Positions 24,176-35,494 of a DNA stretch of 64,000 bases are shown piece by piece. The stretch is from contig KN832875.1 in assembly GCA_000827325.1 (NCBI GenBank), forward strand, positions 1,302,001-1,366,000, read 5' to 3'. Position numbers and translations under genes: made by a program. Position 1 is the first letter of the stretch; each line of letters opens with the position of its first letter. Under the pieces are notes generated by a model. That model saw nothing but the letters and a program-made list of their open reading frames with translations, was not told the DNA's origin and ran no database searches. Source of the DNA: Oidiodendron maius Zn (taxonomy: Eukaryota; Ascomycota; Leotiomycetes; Myxotrichaceae).

Positions 24176-25432
24176 GACAGAGATGCTTCTCATTTTCTTC
24201 CTGTTCGGTAGTGTCGAACGACGAATGCGCAAACTGCTCCAAATTCAGCCCTTGATTATTATTTTCACAATTAAATGAAGAAGGCAACTGCACGCTTTAA
24301 CATTATATGCCACGCTTGATGAAGTATGAAACACTTGAACTTGTAAAATATTCCGCCGTTTTCGGACTAGAGAGGTATAACACAACTTGATATCATCACG
24401 AGATTTCGCCATGACCATTGTGATACATTAGTTAGGAGAAATATTTGGCAACAAACAGTAATATTTTACGCGGATTAAAGAGTTGAGCTGTTGCATAGTT
24501 GTGATTCGGATGCACCAACCTCCTCGGCAACTTCAGCGCGTGCCTGCCGGAAACACTAACATCAGCAAGCGCAATGACATCTCGGAACATTTACTCTAAT
24601 CAAGTGGATCCCATGTATGTTGCAGAATAAGTATGCTTATTCTGACTTTGTTGCGCTGAATTTCACTTCGCACCAATCCTGGAGTCGAGAATGTTTGAGC
24701 GGCAGTTTGATCGAAGACCCCTTGGACCCGCTCGGTTACAAACACGACCCCTAAGTCACCCGATTGAGCCTCACAGCACACTTCACGCATCAGAATATGG
24801 CCTAACCAATTGTGGTGTCCTTCTTCACTGGTGCGCACTCTGGAACGTGATATGCTTCTTTCTTACCGGAAAGCTTCTTTCCATGTCTTGGCAGGTCACT
24901 TTATGCGACGGTTGCTCCCTCCGCTTCTCTTCCTATCCACTGGCAGGGTGGAGATATGTCACCGGCCCGTAGACGTCTGGTGGCGGAATCGTCCGTCCAA
25001 ACCTTCAGACCCACAGTTATTCTTAGAGCATGGATGATCATCGTGCTCTTCGAACGGCGGATCCGTGTTATTCATGGTTTGCCGCAGTGTGTTCTCACGT
25101 TCGCTACCGTTGGCTGTGATGTTTTCTGAGTGGTTAGTTTGTCTCACATTTCCTGGTTTCGCTGGGTTCTTTTTTGCGGTCTGTGTCTGCTGTGATCAAT
25201 GAAATTGCCTTGGTATATTAAGACCCCCAACCGGCATGATTCTCCAAGTGCCAAACTGTTCCCTCCTTTCTGTTCACGTGCAGGTCACCCCTTTTTCATT
25301 GTGTTTAGTTGAGGTGAGTAGATTGGAAACATAGAGATATATGCTGACAATACCAAGCTGTGCTCTTAATTCACGTTCCTTTATCTCAATTTTACACGAG
25401 TTCTGAATTGGTCGCCGTTTTATAACTTCATC
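24176..25432. other. Intergenic, 1.26 kb
   Basis: Spacer between the SDR and the secreted low-complexity protein, both on the plus strand. Open frames here are short and overlap on both strands without family resemblance. There is a CACGTG near 25277 and a TATATTAAGA stretch near 25213. Confidence 0.4.
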
Positions 25433-26831
25433 ATGAAAAACTTTGGTTCTATCATGGCGGTCGCCGCCCTGTGTGCTAGCCTTGTCTCAGCCCGCGCCTT
25501 ACCGGTTGGAGATGGGATCATGGTTCGAGTTCCAGATCTAGATCTACATGGTAAGATTATTATCTATATTTGTGTTCTATCTAACAACCTCAGATCTTCT
25601 GAGACTGCCGGCACCGGCACCGGCAAAAGACCCTAAGAATAACAAAGAGGCAGCTGGGAAGGCTGCGAAGGCTGGGAAGGCCGGGAAGGCCGGCAACTCT
25701 GGCCATGCGGGTAATGCTGGTAAGAATAATCTTTGCATATCAGTTGTGGCTAGGCCTAACATTTTATAGGTAATTCGACAGCTGTTGGGGGAGTAAGCGG
25801 AGCCTCGAATGGTACTTCATCATCAAACAGCACTTCCTCAATTAGTAGTTCTTCAAACAGCACATCCTCAAGCAGTAGTTCTTCAAATAGTACTTCCAAT
25901 GCTGGAGGGAAGAAGGGCAAGGTGAGTATTCCTTGTTCTACACACTGTAGATATTAGCTGATGACAGTAGGGCGGCGGAAATGGTGGCAAGAAAGGCAAC
26001 GTGAGTTGACGGCTTAATCGCTATATCGCTCAGCCAGCTAACGTTGACATAGGGAGCGGCAAAAGGGAGCGATAATAACCAGGGTGGAAATGGGAACTCC
26101 GGTGGAAACAACGTGGTCACCATCATCGAGGGCCTAACTGGAATCAACATAGGCGCTGTTCGTCACCGAGATCTCTCGGCGCTCGAGACTAGGAAAGGGA
26201 AAAAGAAGCACGGTGGTAAAGCAGCTGGTGCTGCTGCTGCTGCTGCTGCGGCCGCTGGAACGGTTGCGGCCACAAATGGAACCATTAGTGCATCTTCGAA
26301 TTCAAGTTCAAACGCCGCCGCCGCCTCTGCTGCCACTGATTCTGCTGGTTCAGTCAATGCTGCTAGTTCTTCTGATGCTGCAGGTTCTAATGGTAATGTA
26401 TGTAATCAGACGGAAACACCAATCGAAGATTTTGCTTACGACCTCTAGGACTTTATCAACCCAGCCGCAAATGACGGATCTGCCGGAATCGCCGCCGCAG
26501 TGAGTCTGCTCCATTACTCCATGTCTCACCGAAGCTAATACTGTTCAAGGCTCTCGCGGCGTCGGCCGTTGCTGCAGGACCTGATGTTGCTGAAACTGCC
26601 GTTCCAAGTAAGCCATTTTTTTAACTTCAATAAGATAGGTCGTATTTCATGGGGTGGGATTGTATGCGGTTCAAAAGCTACACTACTATATCATCTATGT
26701 GCTAGCAGGGGCTAATCCAGGATCGTCTAGCCGCTGCCGCTGGTGCAAATTCCGGCCAGGGAACAAACGCTGCAGGTGGACAAGGTGGTAAAGGCGGTGC
26801 AAAGGCTGGTGCTAAGGGAGCTGGGAATTAA
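25433..26831 (+). CDS. Secreted Ala/Gly/Ser/Asn-rich low-complexity protein (eight exons)
   Basis: No family is recognised. The N-terminus is a clear signal peptide (MKNFGSIMAVAALCASLVSARA). The rest is low-complexity: (K/G)AGKAGKAG repeats, three Ser/Asn/Thr-rich units (SSSNSTSS-like, with many potential N-glycosylation sites), a short ordered stretch (VVTIIEGLTGINIGAVRHRDLSALETRKGKKKHGGK), a poly-Ala run and a Gly-rich tail. I infer introns at 25551-25593, 25720-25769, 25922-25970, 26001-26052, 26398-26448, 26500-26549 and 26608-26730. The exons then sum to 981 nt (326 residues). Exon 4 is only 30 nt, and exons 6 and 7 are 51 and 58 nt. The last acceptor is the least certain, because earlier AGs at 26708 and 26720 give other frames. 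A cell-wall-associated or extracellular matrix role is a guess. Confidence 0.65.
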
Positions 26832-28827
26832 ACTAAGATATAAAGGAGGCGCGTGATGTAAAGGCATAGGCACTAGGATTTTACTAGTGTCCGTTTCTCA
26901 AGAGTACCGAGATGTACCCGGGAATATTGAAATGAATATGAATACACCGGGAATGAATAGACTTGTTTTGATAAACCGGTCTATAGTAACATACATTATA
27001 ATGACTTACAACTTGCCTTTAAACAATCATGCATGCAAAATAAAGTAAGTGGGTTGAAATCAACACGCTCGCACCTGACCAGGCTGATTAAAAGGGGTCT
27101 CGCTTCTTTCGGGGCTTCGCCAAGCACCGACCTAGGAAGGCACAGAGTTTTGACATCTATGTTCGGCCGTGGTTGAGCAAATTGCACGGGCCTTCTCGAA
27201 CATCAATTGGTTTCACACTTCAGCACGGTTTCCATGTTGTTCCTGGATACTCGAGATCGAGCAAGATGGCTACTCCCATAACTTCTTGTCGTGCGCACAG
27301 CACGTGTGATGATCAACTCTTCGCTTTGACTAAGTAGACATCACTGCCAACCAGGTCTCAAAAGCCCAACGACCAACGCTGAGCTACGAGCAACTCGTGG
27401 AACCAGCTCCAACGTCGTAGGTACGAGTGGCGTTCTCCTTGGGTCATGAACTCGGAAACACGGCCGTGCAGACAAAATAGACCAAACTCCACTCACACTT
27501 CATCCAATGTAACAATAACCATCAAATGACCATCGAACCCGACAAGGACCATTGAACAATCCCAAGATCGCAAACCCATCCATCCACTCATCAAACAAAA
27601 CCCCATCCACCAATCCCCTCCCAATCTGGCACCCCCCCTCACGTGCCTTCCCTCAGCTCAACCCCCCACCTTCTGTTCCCTCTACAGCATGTATCTGCAG
27701 TGCGAGAATCCGTGCCTTGCTTTAGGCAGGAAGGACGGGTGCCCGTACCTACAGCAGGCTAACCTAGGCACATATCCGCTTCAACCCCCAATGGCAAAGC
27801 CTGCCGCCGAGGCACCATAAAATTTTTCCGGGTTCCGGCGTGTGGTGTGGTGGCCTTGAGGAAGGGCAGCCGTTGGGTAAAAGTGCCGGGCCTTCCGAGG
27901 AGAGTGGATGACAGGTGGTTTGGTTCGGTTCAGCACATGACTGTACAGTACGGAAGTAGAAAAGTTTTTCCGACGCTATCCGCATCTAAAAAAAGTCACG
28001 GGAGTTGGGGGGCGCACGTGCATGCGTGCGCGGGAGATCAGACGGATCCCGTACAGGAATAGGGCGAGGTGAGGTAAGAATGGTGCGTTGCCTATTCCCG
28101 ATCAAGCACCATATATAGTAATCTGCTCAAAGTTTGGATCACAGTAAGCACGAAAATTACAGTACTCGCACGAGATGAGAAGCAGCGAATCTTGGCGAAG
28201 ATTGTTATTTTCCATTTCTTGCTAGTTTTCAGCTGTATCAGGCCCTGCGCCGCTAGCTAGCTACTTTGGATAGATAGTAAACTCATTCTCGTTCCATTCT
28301 CATCTTAAAACACGTCTCCTTAACCCCCTCTCTTGTATAATATAAGGTATACACGTATACAGACGACAGAAGAACCAACCCAGAGAACAAGAGAGCAAAG
28401 CCGCCCAACGCCAAGAATCCCAACGCCTTGGCCCCTCGCGCGGTGTAGTATGGATAGATAGATGCAGGAATGGGGAGAGTCGCCGAAAAATAAATCATCA
28501 AAGGGTTCTTTTTTTGCTCCGACTTTTCCTCCCTTTTTGTTGCCCGGCCGTAGTTTTGGTAGATCGCTCTTTTTCGCTTCTCTCGGGTTTTGTTACTCTA
28601 GAAATCGTACAGTGGTATGACGTAATCGGGGACGGTAGATGAGTAGGGACGTATTTTCTGTCGTTCTCGGGCGAAGGGGCGATTATAGGATGATAGGTGG
28701 ATAAGTAGCTAGTAAGCACAGTTGTATCTCCGGAGGTGAGATTGCGGGCCGAAACGAAATAGAAGCAGAAGAGGTGAGAGGGGTGGGGGGGAGGTGTGGA
28801 GAGAGAAGGGGGTGGTTGTCTCCTGGA
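26832..28827. other. Gene-free region, 2.0 kb (convergent)
   Basis: It lies between the 3' ends of the secreted-protein gene and the GDS1-type gene. Many short open frames are present, none with family resemblance. It contains C-rich and homopurine tracts around 27,600 and 28,740-28,810. No tRNA-like box was noticed. The 3' UTR of the GDS1-type gene probably occupies the right part. Confidence 0.35.
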
Positions 28828-30074
28828 CTAAAAGTCGTCGAGCATGGCGTCCAGCTCCTCGAGCTCAATGATCTCCGGGCTGCGCGTGTCCCAGTCCATC
28901 GCGCTGCTGATGCGTTCCCATGGGTCGCTCGACTCCTCAAAGCTGCGCTTCAGCGTCGCCAAGGGCAGGGTAGGCTTCATCGCGGGGCTGCTCACAAACA
29001 CCGACGTGTTCAACACGTTCAGCGCTCGTCCTTCGCCGAACAGCGCATCGGGGTCCAGGGTCCGGGCCGGGTGGTCCTCCATCTCGGATGGCACACCGCC
29101 GACCAGCAGGCTCCCGCCCAGGCTGCGCTTCTGCATCCCGCGCGCCGTTTGCGTGAACTCTTTCTCGTCCTTCTCGAGGGGCGGTGACGTCGCGCGGTTG
29201 TTCCGAGGGGCTTCACGGCGCCCAGAGAAGGAGCCGGTGGGCGTCGGCGGGGTCAGCAGGTCCTGGTCGTCGAGCTCCGGCGAGGACAGGTCGACCTCGG
29301 GCGACGGGGACAGCTCCCGCCTGCGCTCGGCGTCGGCCTCGTCTGTTCGCGATGGGGTGGTCGAGAGGGCCGGGGAGATGATGGCGCGCTGCGCGAACTG
29401 CATGGTCGACGGGTCGGGGATGGGCTGGTGAGGGTAGGTGGTGAGGTAGAAGTACGTCCGCCGGGGGTGTACGGTCTCGAGCTCCTTGGCGATGGGGCAG
29501 GGCGCCAGCGCGGTCCAGGGCCGCTTCAGGTACGAGGAAAGTCGGGAGGAGATGATAGCAGAGGGGTTCGCGGAACTGGAGTCAGAAAATATATTAGCAG
29601 TCGTTGCTTGCACCGTGCGGCGCCCGTAAGAGGTACTCACGTCTCGACGATCTTGACATTCGGCGACAGCACGGCGGCCAGCTCCTTCACCAGGTGCGGC
29701 CGATTGCCCGTCTTCTGTAATTGTATGATGACGCCTTCGACGATCTCGTCGTTGATGCCCTCCAGGTCGATCTCCCTCGGCATCACGTCGTCGCACTCGG
29801 GCTCGTCGCCGTCGGCGCCGGGCGACGGGGGCGGCGTGTGTTCGTACTTGACGGGGTCGCGCTTGGGAGGCGGCGACATCGAAGGGGCGTCATCATCGTG
29901 GGAGCGCTTGATCTTTTTCGAGGGCGGATGGTGGTGATGGCCCTCAGCAGCAGCGTCGGCCGCAGAGGCAGAAGGCGGTGAGAGGCGTGCGGCCGCCCTC
30001 TCAGCGTGGGTGACGGGGAGATGGATGCCCAACGACGGCAACGAGAGGGATTTCCGACGGGTATTGTAGGGCAT
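28828..30074 (-). CDS. GDS1: GDS1-family winged-helix protein
   Basis: Two exons (30074-29641 and 29575-28828; intron 65 nt) give 393 residues. After a basic N-terminus with a nuclear-localisation-like SKKIKRSHDDD and a Pro-rich acidic segment, a winged-helix domain spans about residues 105-190 (IVEGVIIQLQKTGNRPHLVKE, then SANPSAIISSRLSSYLKR). It ends with PRRTYFYLTTYPHQPIP, characteristic of the fungal Gds1 group. The intron splits the helix so that VKIVET continues as SANPS. The C-terminal half is disordered, with acidic/Pro-rich motifs and a final acidic helix (EIIELEELDAMLDDF) that looks like an activation or interaction segment. In yeast GDS1 is linked to mitochondrial and nitrogen-related growth phenotypes; the molecular role is unclear. 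The start is the first ATG preceding the conserved MPYNTRRKSL. Confidence 0.8.
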
Positions 30075-30866
30075 GGCGACGGGGTCGGAGGGATCGCGCG
30101 ACCATAAAAGGGGCTGAGGAGAGGAAGGGAAGGGCGTCGATGGAGATGGAGATGGGCGATGGGTGATGGGAGATGGAAGACGGAGGAGGCGGGCGTGACG
30201 GGCGATGCGGCGGGAAGGGGGAAGGGGGAAGTGATGGTTGTGTGGTGGTGGTAGGTAAGTGGTACAGTAGTGGTTGTGGCGGCGGTTGGTGTTTGCCTGG
30301 GTTTTGATTTGGGCGGCTTGCGACCGAGGGAGGCGAGGGCGACGGCCAGGGAGGAAGAGCGCGAGTGTTCCTGCGCGGCCGATCGGTGTGTCGAGTGTGG
30401 TACAAGGCGATGGCCAGTAATAATACGGCACGCGAGGTACTGCGCGGTATCCCAGCTACCCAGCCAGGAAGTATCGTCGTCGTCGTGGGATGCCTCTGGG
30501 ACAGAATGCGATGCCGTCGAGGTGCTGACGGTGGACGGCCGAGCGTTGCGACCAGCCAGCCCCTTTCGTTGCGCTGAGTGTCGGGGAGATTCGTTTGATG
30601 ATGCGGCCGGGGGATGATGTAACTGCGGTCGCTGTGGAGTGGATGTGGATGTGATGTGTCTATGGGAGGGCCATAGCTCCAGAGGGGAGAGAGGGTAATG
30701 CTATGGGTAATGGGGATAATGATGATATAGATGACGGATGAGGATGGGATTGTGGTCACAAAAACCCAAAGAGTTAGCACAGCACGTAGTAAGACGACGA
30801 TGGTCGGGAAATGATCATAATAGTTATAATAATTAAGTTCATAATTTCATTAGAGAGAGGATTTTA

Positions 30867-30886
30867 GGGGGGGGGGGGGGGGGGGG
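30867..30886. repeat. Homopolymer run of 20 G
   Basis: An uninterrupted G tract flanked by ATTTTA and TGAGAGAGC, about 0.8 kb upstream of the GDS1-type start codon. Confidence 0.9.
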
Positions 30887-31626
30887 TGAGAGAGCAAACA
30901 CTACTGCAATAGAGTACACGAGAGCAGCTGCAGAAATGCTGGAAAAAGCGGGAACCTGGAAGTGGAAAAAGAAGGCCCCTTGCCTAGCTACACGCCGTAA
31001 ACCTGAGTAGGCGGAAATCCCAGCGCCATCCCATGTCTTCAGTGTCTCCCATGTCTCCCATTGTCTCTGCGCCCGTAGCTGCTAAAGCCTATGGAGACAG
31101 AGAGTTAGTGAGCAGAGTGTTAGTAAGAAGGGGGCAAAAAAAAAAGGAACCCCTGTGGTGGTGGGTCGCACTTTTCTGGGTCCTCTTTTCTTTGTCCCTT
31201 TCCTTCTTCCGATCTCTTTTGGGGCGCCCTAACCTCGTAAGAAGAGAGGGGGGGGGCCTTCATAAGACAATCATGGTGTGAAAGAGGGAGATGGATTCTC
31301 CATCAGGCTCCTCCTCCCCTCTAGGGCTGGGTGATGTTTGCTTGCCGGCTTGCCGCCATTCTCCCTCTCGTTCTCAACGTCGTCGCCCCGTATGTTTTTG
31401 CTCCTCTTTTGTCCCTCTCTCATCTTCATTAAGATTACTATAATATATCCCCTTCTATCACATTGATGCCCGTCGCAGCGCGAGCTAAGGAAAAACCCGA
31501 CACGTCCTTCGCACGCTCACCCCGGTCTGGCTCTCACCGCCGAGACATCACGGTAGAAGGAAGTCTTACATGCGCTCGCAGGTACGGCCCTCCAGCATAT
31601 TTCATGCACAACATGCTTGGACTATT

Positions 31627-31666
31627 CCCCCATCTACATTCCCCCATCTACATTCCCCCATCTACA
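31627..31666. repeat. 14-bp tandem repeat, three copies
   Basis: The unit CCCCCATCTACATT is repeated head to tail about three times, the last copy ending in CAG. It is non-coding. Confidence 0.8.
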
Positions 31667-32060
31667 GCGACATGGACTGCATCTACCGACATCATTCGCA
31701 TTGCGCTCTGGCCTCTACCGTCAAGGGTCCTACTCTTAACCCTCTCCGCCCTGGATACCTTTCGACCTCTCCTTACTGTAGGTATAATGCTCTGCCAACA
31801 GGCGGTATGCAAGACAGCCCACGCCCTCAGAAACACCCTTCAAGTCTAGACCCAGCCGCCTCGCGCGGATCCTCCTGCACGACGGAAGGATGATGGCATG
31901 TGAGGGGGTGAATGACACAGCTTCTCCCTCTCTCCCACCATGTATTTCCACGGACCGACAAGCTGTGACGTGAGTTGCCGCAAGGGCTCTCGGGAATAAG
32001 GCAGCAAAACAATCGACATGGAACCTACTGTAAACTACGTAAGGCATGTATGCTGTATTT

Positions 32061-32128
32061 CACGTGACAATGTTGTTCTATTATCACGTGAAAATTATGC
32101 AGGGTGAAGGTCTATTGTGTGTCACGTG
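32061..32128. promoter_or_regulatory. Cluster of three CACGTG motifs
   Basis: CACGTG occurs at 32061-32066, 32085-32090 and 32123-32128, each preceded by T or GT (TTCACGTGAC, ATCACGTGAA, GTCACGTGCT). This is the core bound by fungal bHLH factors such as Cbf1- or Pho4-type proteins. Which gene it would serve is unclear, as the nearest downstream plus-strand start is 2.3 kb away. Confidence 0.4.
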
Positions 32129-32324
32129 CTACAAAAGATTTATATATCACTTGGCTGATCAATATCCTATACCCTTTCCATCTCTCCGGTGGTTGAGGCG
32201 TTCTGAAGACAGAGCTTTCTGTCTACCGCTGAACTCATGATGCCATCCGGATTTACATGCTCTAGAAACGCCTCTCACCCCATTCTTCAGGCTCTATCAT
32301 CTCTCCCCAAGACCACAACAGGAT

Positions 32325-33673
32325 CTAGCCGACTCGTTGACTGATCTGCTCACACTTCTTCTGCCAACGGTCTATCCATGCCCTCTCTTTGCCATTAGCA
32401 GCCGAGCTGTGACTTTCCCATTGCTCGACCGACCATGACTCCCACGCATCCTCTTCCGTGGGTCCATGCCTCTTCTGTTCATGTTCATCACTCTCCATCC
32501 ACCACTCGATCCACTCTCGGTCTACTGACTGGATATGGACAGCCTCGACCGACGGCTTATACCCATCGCTTGGATAGGACCCGAAGCCGGATTCCAGATC
32601 GGAGCCATAGAGCTGAAGGTCGGTCTCACGCGTGCGCTGCCGAGACTCGTCGCGGTCGCGTTCGGCTCGGAGCAAAGCTCTCGTGCAATCCATCTCCTCT
32701 TGGAGGACGCGATGGTCAAAAGACGTTCGCGCAGGTGATGTGATGCCCTTGGTAACTCGTTGCTTGTACTTCATCTCCTCGATGGCATAGTCCTCCCAAG
32801 ACTCTACCTGCTCTTGAGCCTTTCTGAAAGTCTCCTCTCTCTTTTCATATCCTTTATAGCTTCCTTCATAGCTTCCGCCTGCTCTATCGTAACGCACTGT
32901 GCGAATTCACTCGTCGCTAGGGCGCCGATGGCTCCTTCACGCTTTTCTTCCCCACCATGGCCTACCTGAGACCCATCATCACTGTATCCTAGGTCACGTT
33001 CCAGCAAGTTGTTTGCCGCCATAAGTGGCTTCATGTCCCCGGCCATATTCCGCACTACGACTTCCACCTCTGCGATGGTACGATGAAGATTCGTCTCCAA
33101 TCCTTGTTTCACCTGCGGAGACAGGTCCATGACACCGGAGACATATTCCTGCATTTTAATGCCGACGTCTGGATCGACATTCCCTGCAGGATACACGTTC
33201 AGTCGTCTTATCTGGTCGAGAGCGCTGTCTTTGGCTGTATAAATATCCTCCAGTTCCGCCATATCTCGTCGATATTCCTCTAGTCTGCTCTCACAGTAGA
33301 AGAGTCTGTGCCACAGGGATATTATAGGCCTTGTTAAGGTCATAGCCAAACGCACCTCGCCGTTTGCACCCTCAAATTGGAATATCTCTGGGTCCTCCAA
33401 AGCTAAAATTGGCTCTGCCCGAGTGGCTTTATCCTCGTTGCTCATGCTCGGCATGGATGAGATAACCGATGGATATTTGAAGGTATTGTTTGCGAGACTA
33501 TTGAGTGCCTCTAGCTCGCTGTCGCTCCCGCTGGCGGACCCCGTTTGCCTTTGACCAGGATTCTGGAGTTCTTGCGTTTGGACCCCTATGTCTGTAAGGA
33601 CCTACCGGGTCGTTTGACTAGTGGGCACTCGTTCGCTAGGTTGTTCGCTCTTGCCATGAGGTTTTGATAGCAT
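32325..33673 (-). pseudogene. Decayed coiled-coil protein gene (uncharacterised family)
   Basis: A run of protein-like sequence in two frames. From an ATG at 33673 (MLSKPHGKSE...) the frame meets an in-frame TAG at 33602-33604, then continues in the same frame through LQNPGQRQTGSASGSDSELEALNSL into the main block. That block includes RAEPILALEDPEIFQFEG, LTRPIISLWHRLFYCESRLEEY and LERDLGY. It ends at a TAG near 32804 after a helical RERRLSERLKSR. A second frame overlaps and carries on with VESWEDYAIEEMKYKQRV and a Trp/Glu-rich tail (EWIEWWMESDEHEQKRHG) to 32325. So it has one stop and one frame change relative to a continuous protein of about 440 residues. A cryptic intron could explain the frame change (donor CAG|GTAGAG), but no good acceptor was found. 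If the start is instead the ATG at 33454, the 5' stop is irrelevant. The function is unknown; the N-terminal part is a predicted coiled coil. Confidence 0.5.
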
Positions 33674-34445
33674 TTGATGCTGATTGAACTGAGTTTTCTT
33701 GCACAGCGCTGTCGCAGGGGGAAGGAGCGGTTATCCTAGCTAGTCTCTTCATGGTTCAGTCACTATTTAATTCCATTAGTGAGTGTATTCATTGGACATC
33801 ATATTGGATCCTTGTCTTGCAGCCTCCAAAAGCCCAGAATTTGGCAGGAATCAAGATACAGTGACGATGACCGGTGTGGAATTTGATGAATTAATTCCAA
33901 GCTCCGGGACAAATACGCGTCTTCTCAAGGATAAGTACAGAGGAGAACCAAACGCTGTGTCAGACTCCCTTGTTTTTATTGGAACAAAGAAGACGACTCT
34001 CCAGGTCGGTTCCAAATCCGTACCAATCTTGAGTTCGCACCTTTATGGAAGCATGTTTTTGTTCTCGAATCATGATATATTATGATAACATATTGTACTA
34101 CAGCACGCCAATTCCCGATGAAAGAATCCAATCGGCACTTCCAAGGAGATACCAAGTTGTCCGCGTTTCTCTATTTGTCTCTATTTTTATCAAAGCGATT
34201 ATCGGCATATTTTACAAGAACACACAGGTTGATCAATAAATGTCTGGACTGCCCTTTTCCTATCAATATGGAGAATTACGACACAAAGCAGGGTTGTTTT
34301 ACTGGACAACACAAGATTCAGTACCTGTGGATGGGTGCAATCAGCAGTGAACCACGAGCTCTACTATAATCATCTATTTCGACGATTCCGCTCAATCGCG
34401 AACGCACTATCTCTATTACAATCATCAGCATTTCCTCTAGCAAAA
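33674..34445. other. Intergenic, 772 bp, AT-rich
   Basis: It lies between two divergent, apparently decaying genes. It is notably more AT-rich than the flanks between 34,050 and 34,250. A short plus-strand frame (33783-34085) shows no family resemblance. Confidence 0.35.
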
Positions 34446-35494
34446 ATGTGTCGTAGTCGCATGCATTTGTGGATCAATTGTGGACATACAACCTTTGACC
34501 GTCGAAGATGCGCTGACAGACCATTTTGCAACCCTCAAGTCGATCCCAGAGCAGTTACACATAGCTTCTGCCCTTCCTGTCGTGATAATCCACTTATTGT
34601 CCCGTCCTATACGCAATCGAGACGGGCAGATCAAGCAGCACGACAGCCCAGAAGAGACAATGATTACCTAGCTGGCTTCCGAAGAGCACCGCACGCCCCC
34701 GAAATTCCAGGGCCACAGCCGGCATATCCGCACTCTATTTCTGATCCATGTTTTGTGGCGCTGCAAAACCACCCTCAAAGAATGAATGAGCTAGAAAATA
34801 GATACCAGCTCAGTATGCAAGGTCTTCAGACTCGCAGAGCAAGCCAAGAACTTAACATTGATCGGCTTGATTCTTTGCACCGCTCATTGTGGATTTTAAC
34901 CGAAGGTATGTTGCTCAGCTAGAATATATAGAGGTACTCGAAAGGATCCCAGGCCAGCGAGACCCCACGGTTACTTCACCCATGAACAGAAATGCCCTAA
35001 ATCAAAACTCACTGCAGAGACCGCCAGGATTTAACCTGCATGATCTTGACCCACCAGGATTTGATCTGCCAGACCTGGATAGACCGGGATTCGTAGAGGA
35101 GGAAAATAGTATCTCAGAATTCAATTTGGAGAGGGGGAGCTTCCAAGTGTTTGATTTGGAGGCAGAGGCCTTCCCAGAATTAGAACAACAGGGGCCACGT
35201 CCATTCCCCAATGAAGCATGTCCGCTTCATAACATGCCAGAGAGGGAGCCAGGTAACGCGTCCAGAATATTAGCCTCTGTTTCGCTCGAGACCCTCTCTG
35301 CAGAAGAGAGAAGATGCACCATCTGCCTTCAAGATATTGGCGATGGTGACGACGACTCTCCCGTCCGGCTTCCTTGCTTACACGTATTCGGAGATAGGTG
35401 TATCAAGAGGTGGCTGGAGGAAGAAGGAACCGCGCTCTGTGTCGATATGACTATAGTAATATTCTATGGAGGCGAGAAGATGATCTCTAGGTAG
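34446..35494 (+). CDS. RING-finger protein, apparently truncated within the RING
   Basis: Two exons (34446-34905 and 34953-35494; intron 47 nt, donor GTATGT, acceptor CCCAG) give 333 residues. The N-terminus has a Cys/His pattern (MCRSRMHLWINCGH...CADRPFC...FCPSC) seen in a group of fungal RING proteins. The middle is Pro/Asp-rich with a short repeat (PPGFNLHDLD, PPGFDLPDLD, RPGFVEEE). The RING starts at about residue 278 (CTICLQ...LPCLHVFGDRCIKRWLEEEG), giving the first Cys/His ligands of a potential E3 ubiquitin ligase. It then reads TALC VDMTI and stops after 16 more residues. In another frame the DNA continues as CRYDYSNILWRREDDL, which looks like the genuine end of such a domain. A TGTG dinucleotide gain near 35441 would account for the frame change, and one of the last two zinc ligands is also not evident. 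It is therefore probably non-functional as a RING or recently decayed. Confidence 0.6.

Larger units (their letters stand above)
30075..32324. other. Gene-free region, 2.25 kb, with low-complexity tracts
   Basis: Upstream flank of the GDS1-type gene, probably including a long 5' leader (homopurine/pyrimidine-rich and GC-rich from about 30,100 to 30,650). It contains a run of 20 G, a three-copy 14-bp tandem repeat and three CACGTG motifs, listed separately. No coding sequence is supported. Confidence 0.4.

Noticed and set aside
26832-28827. tRNA or other RNA gene in the long gene-free stretches
   Set aside because: No A-box/B-box pair or cloverleaf pattern was recognised on reading; absence is not proven without a covariance search.
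28844-29431. 195-codon plus-strand frame, Ser-rich
   Set aside because: Antisense to the coding exon of the GDS1-type gene; its composition mirrors the coding strand.
34906-34931. 26-nt intron in the RING gene (GTATGT...ATATAG)
   Set aside because: Too short for a fungal intron; the next phase-compatible acceptor gives a normal 47-nt intron ending at 34952.
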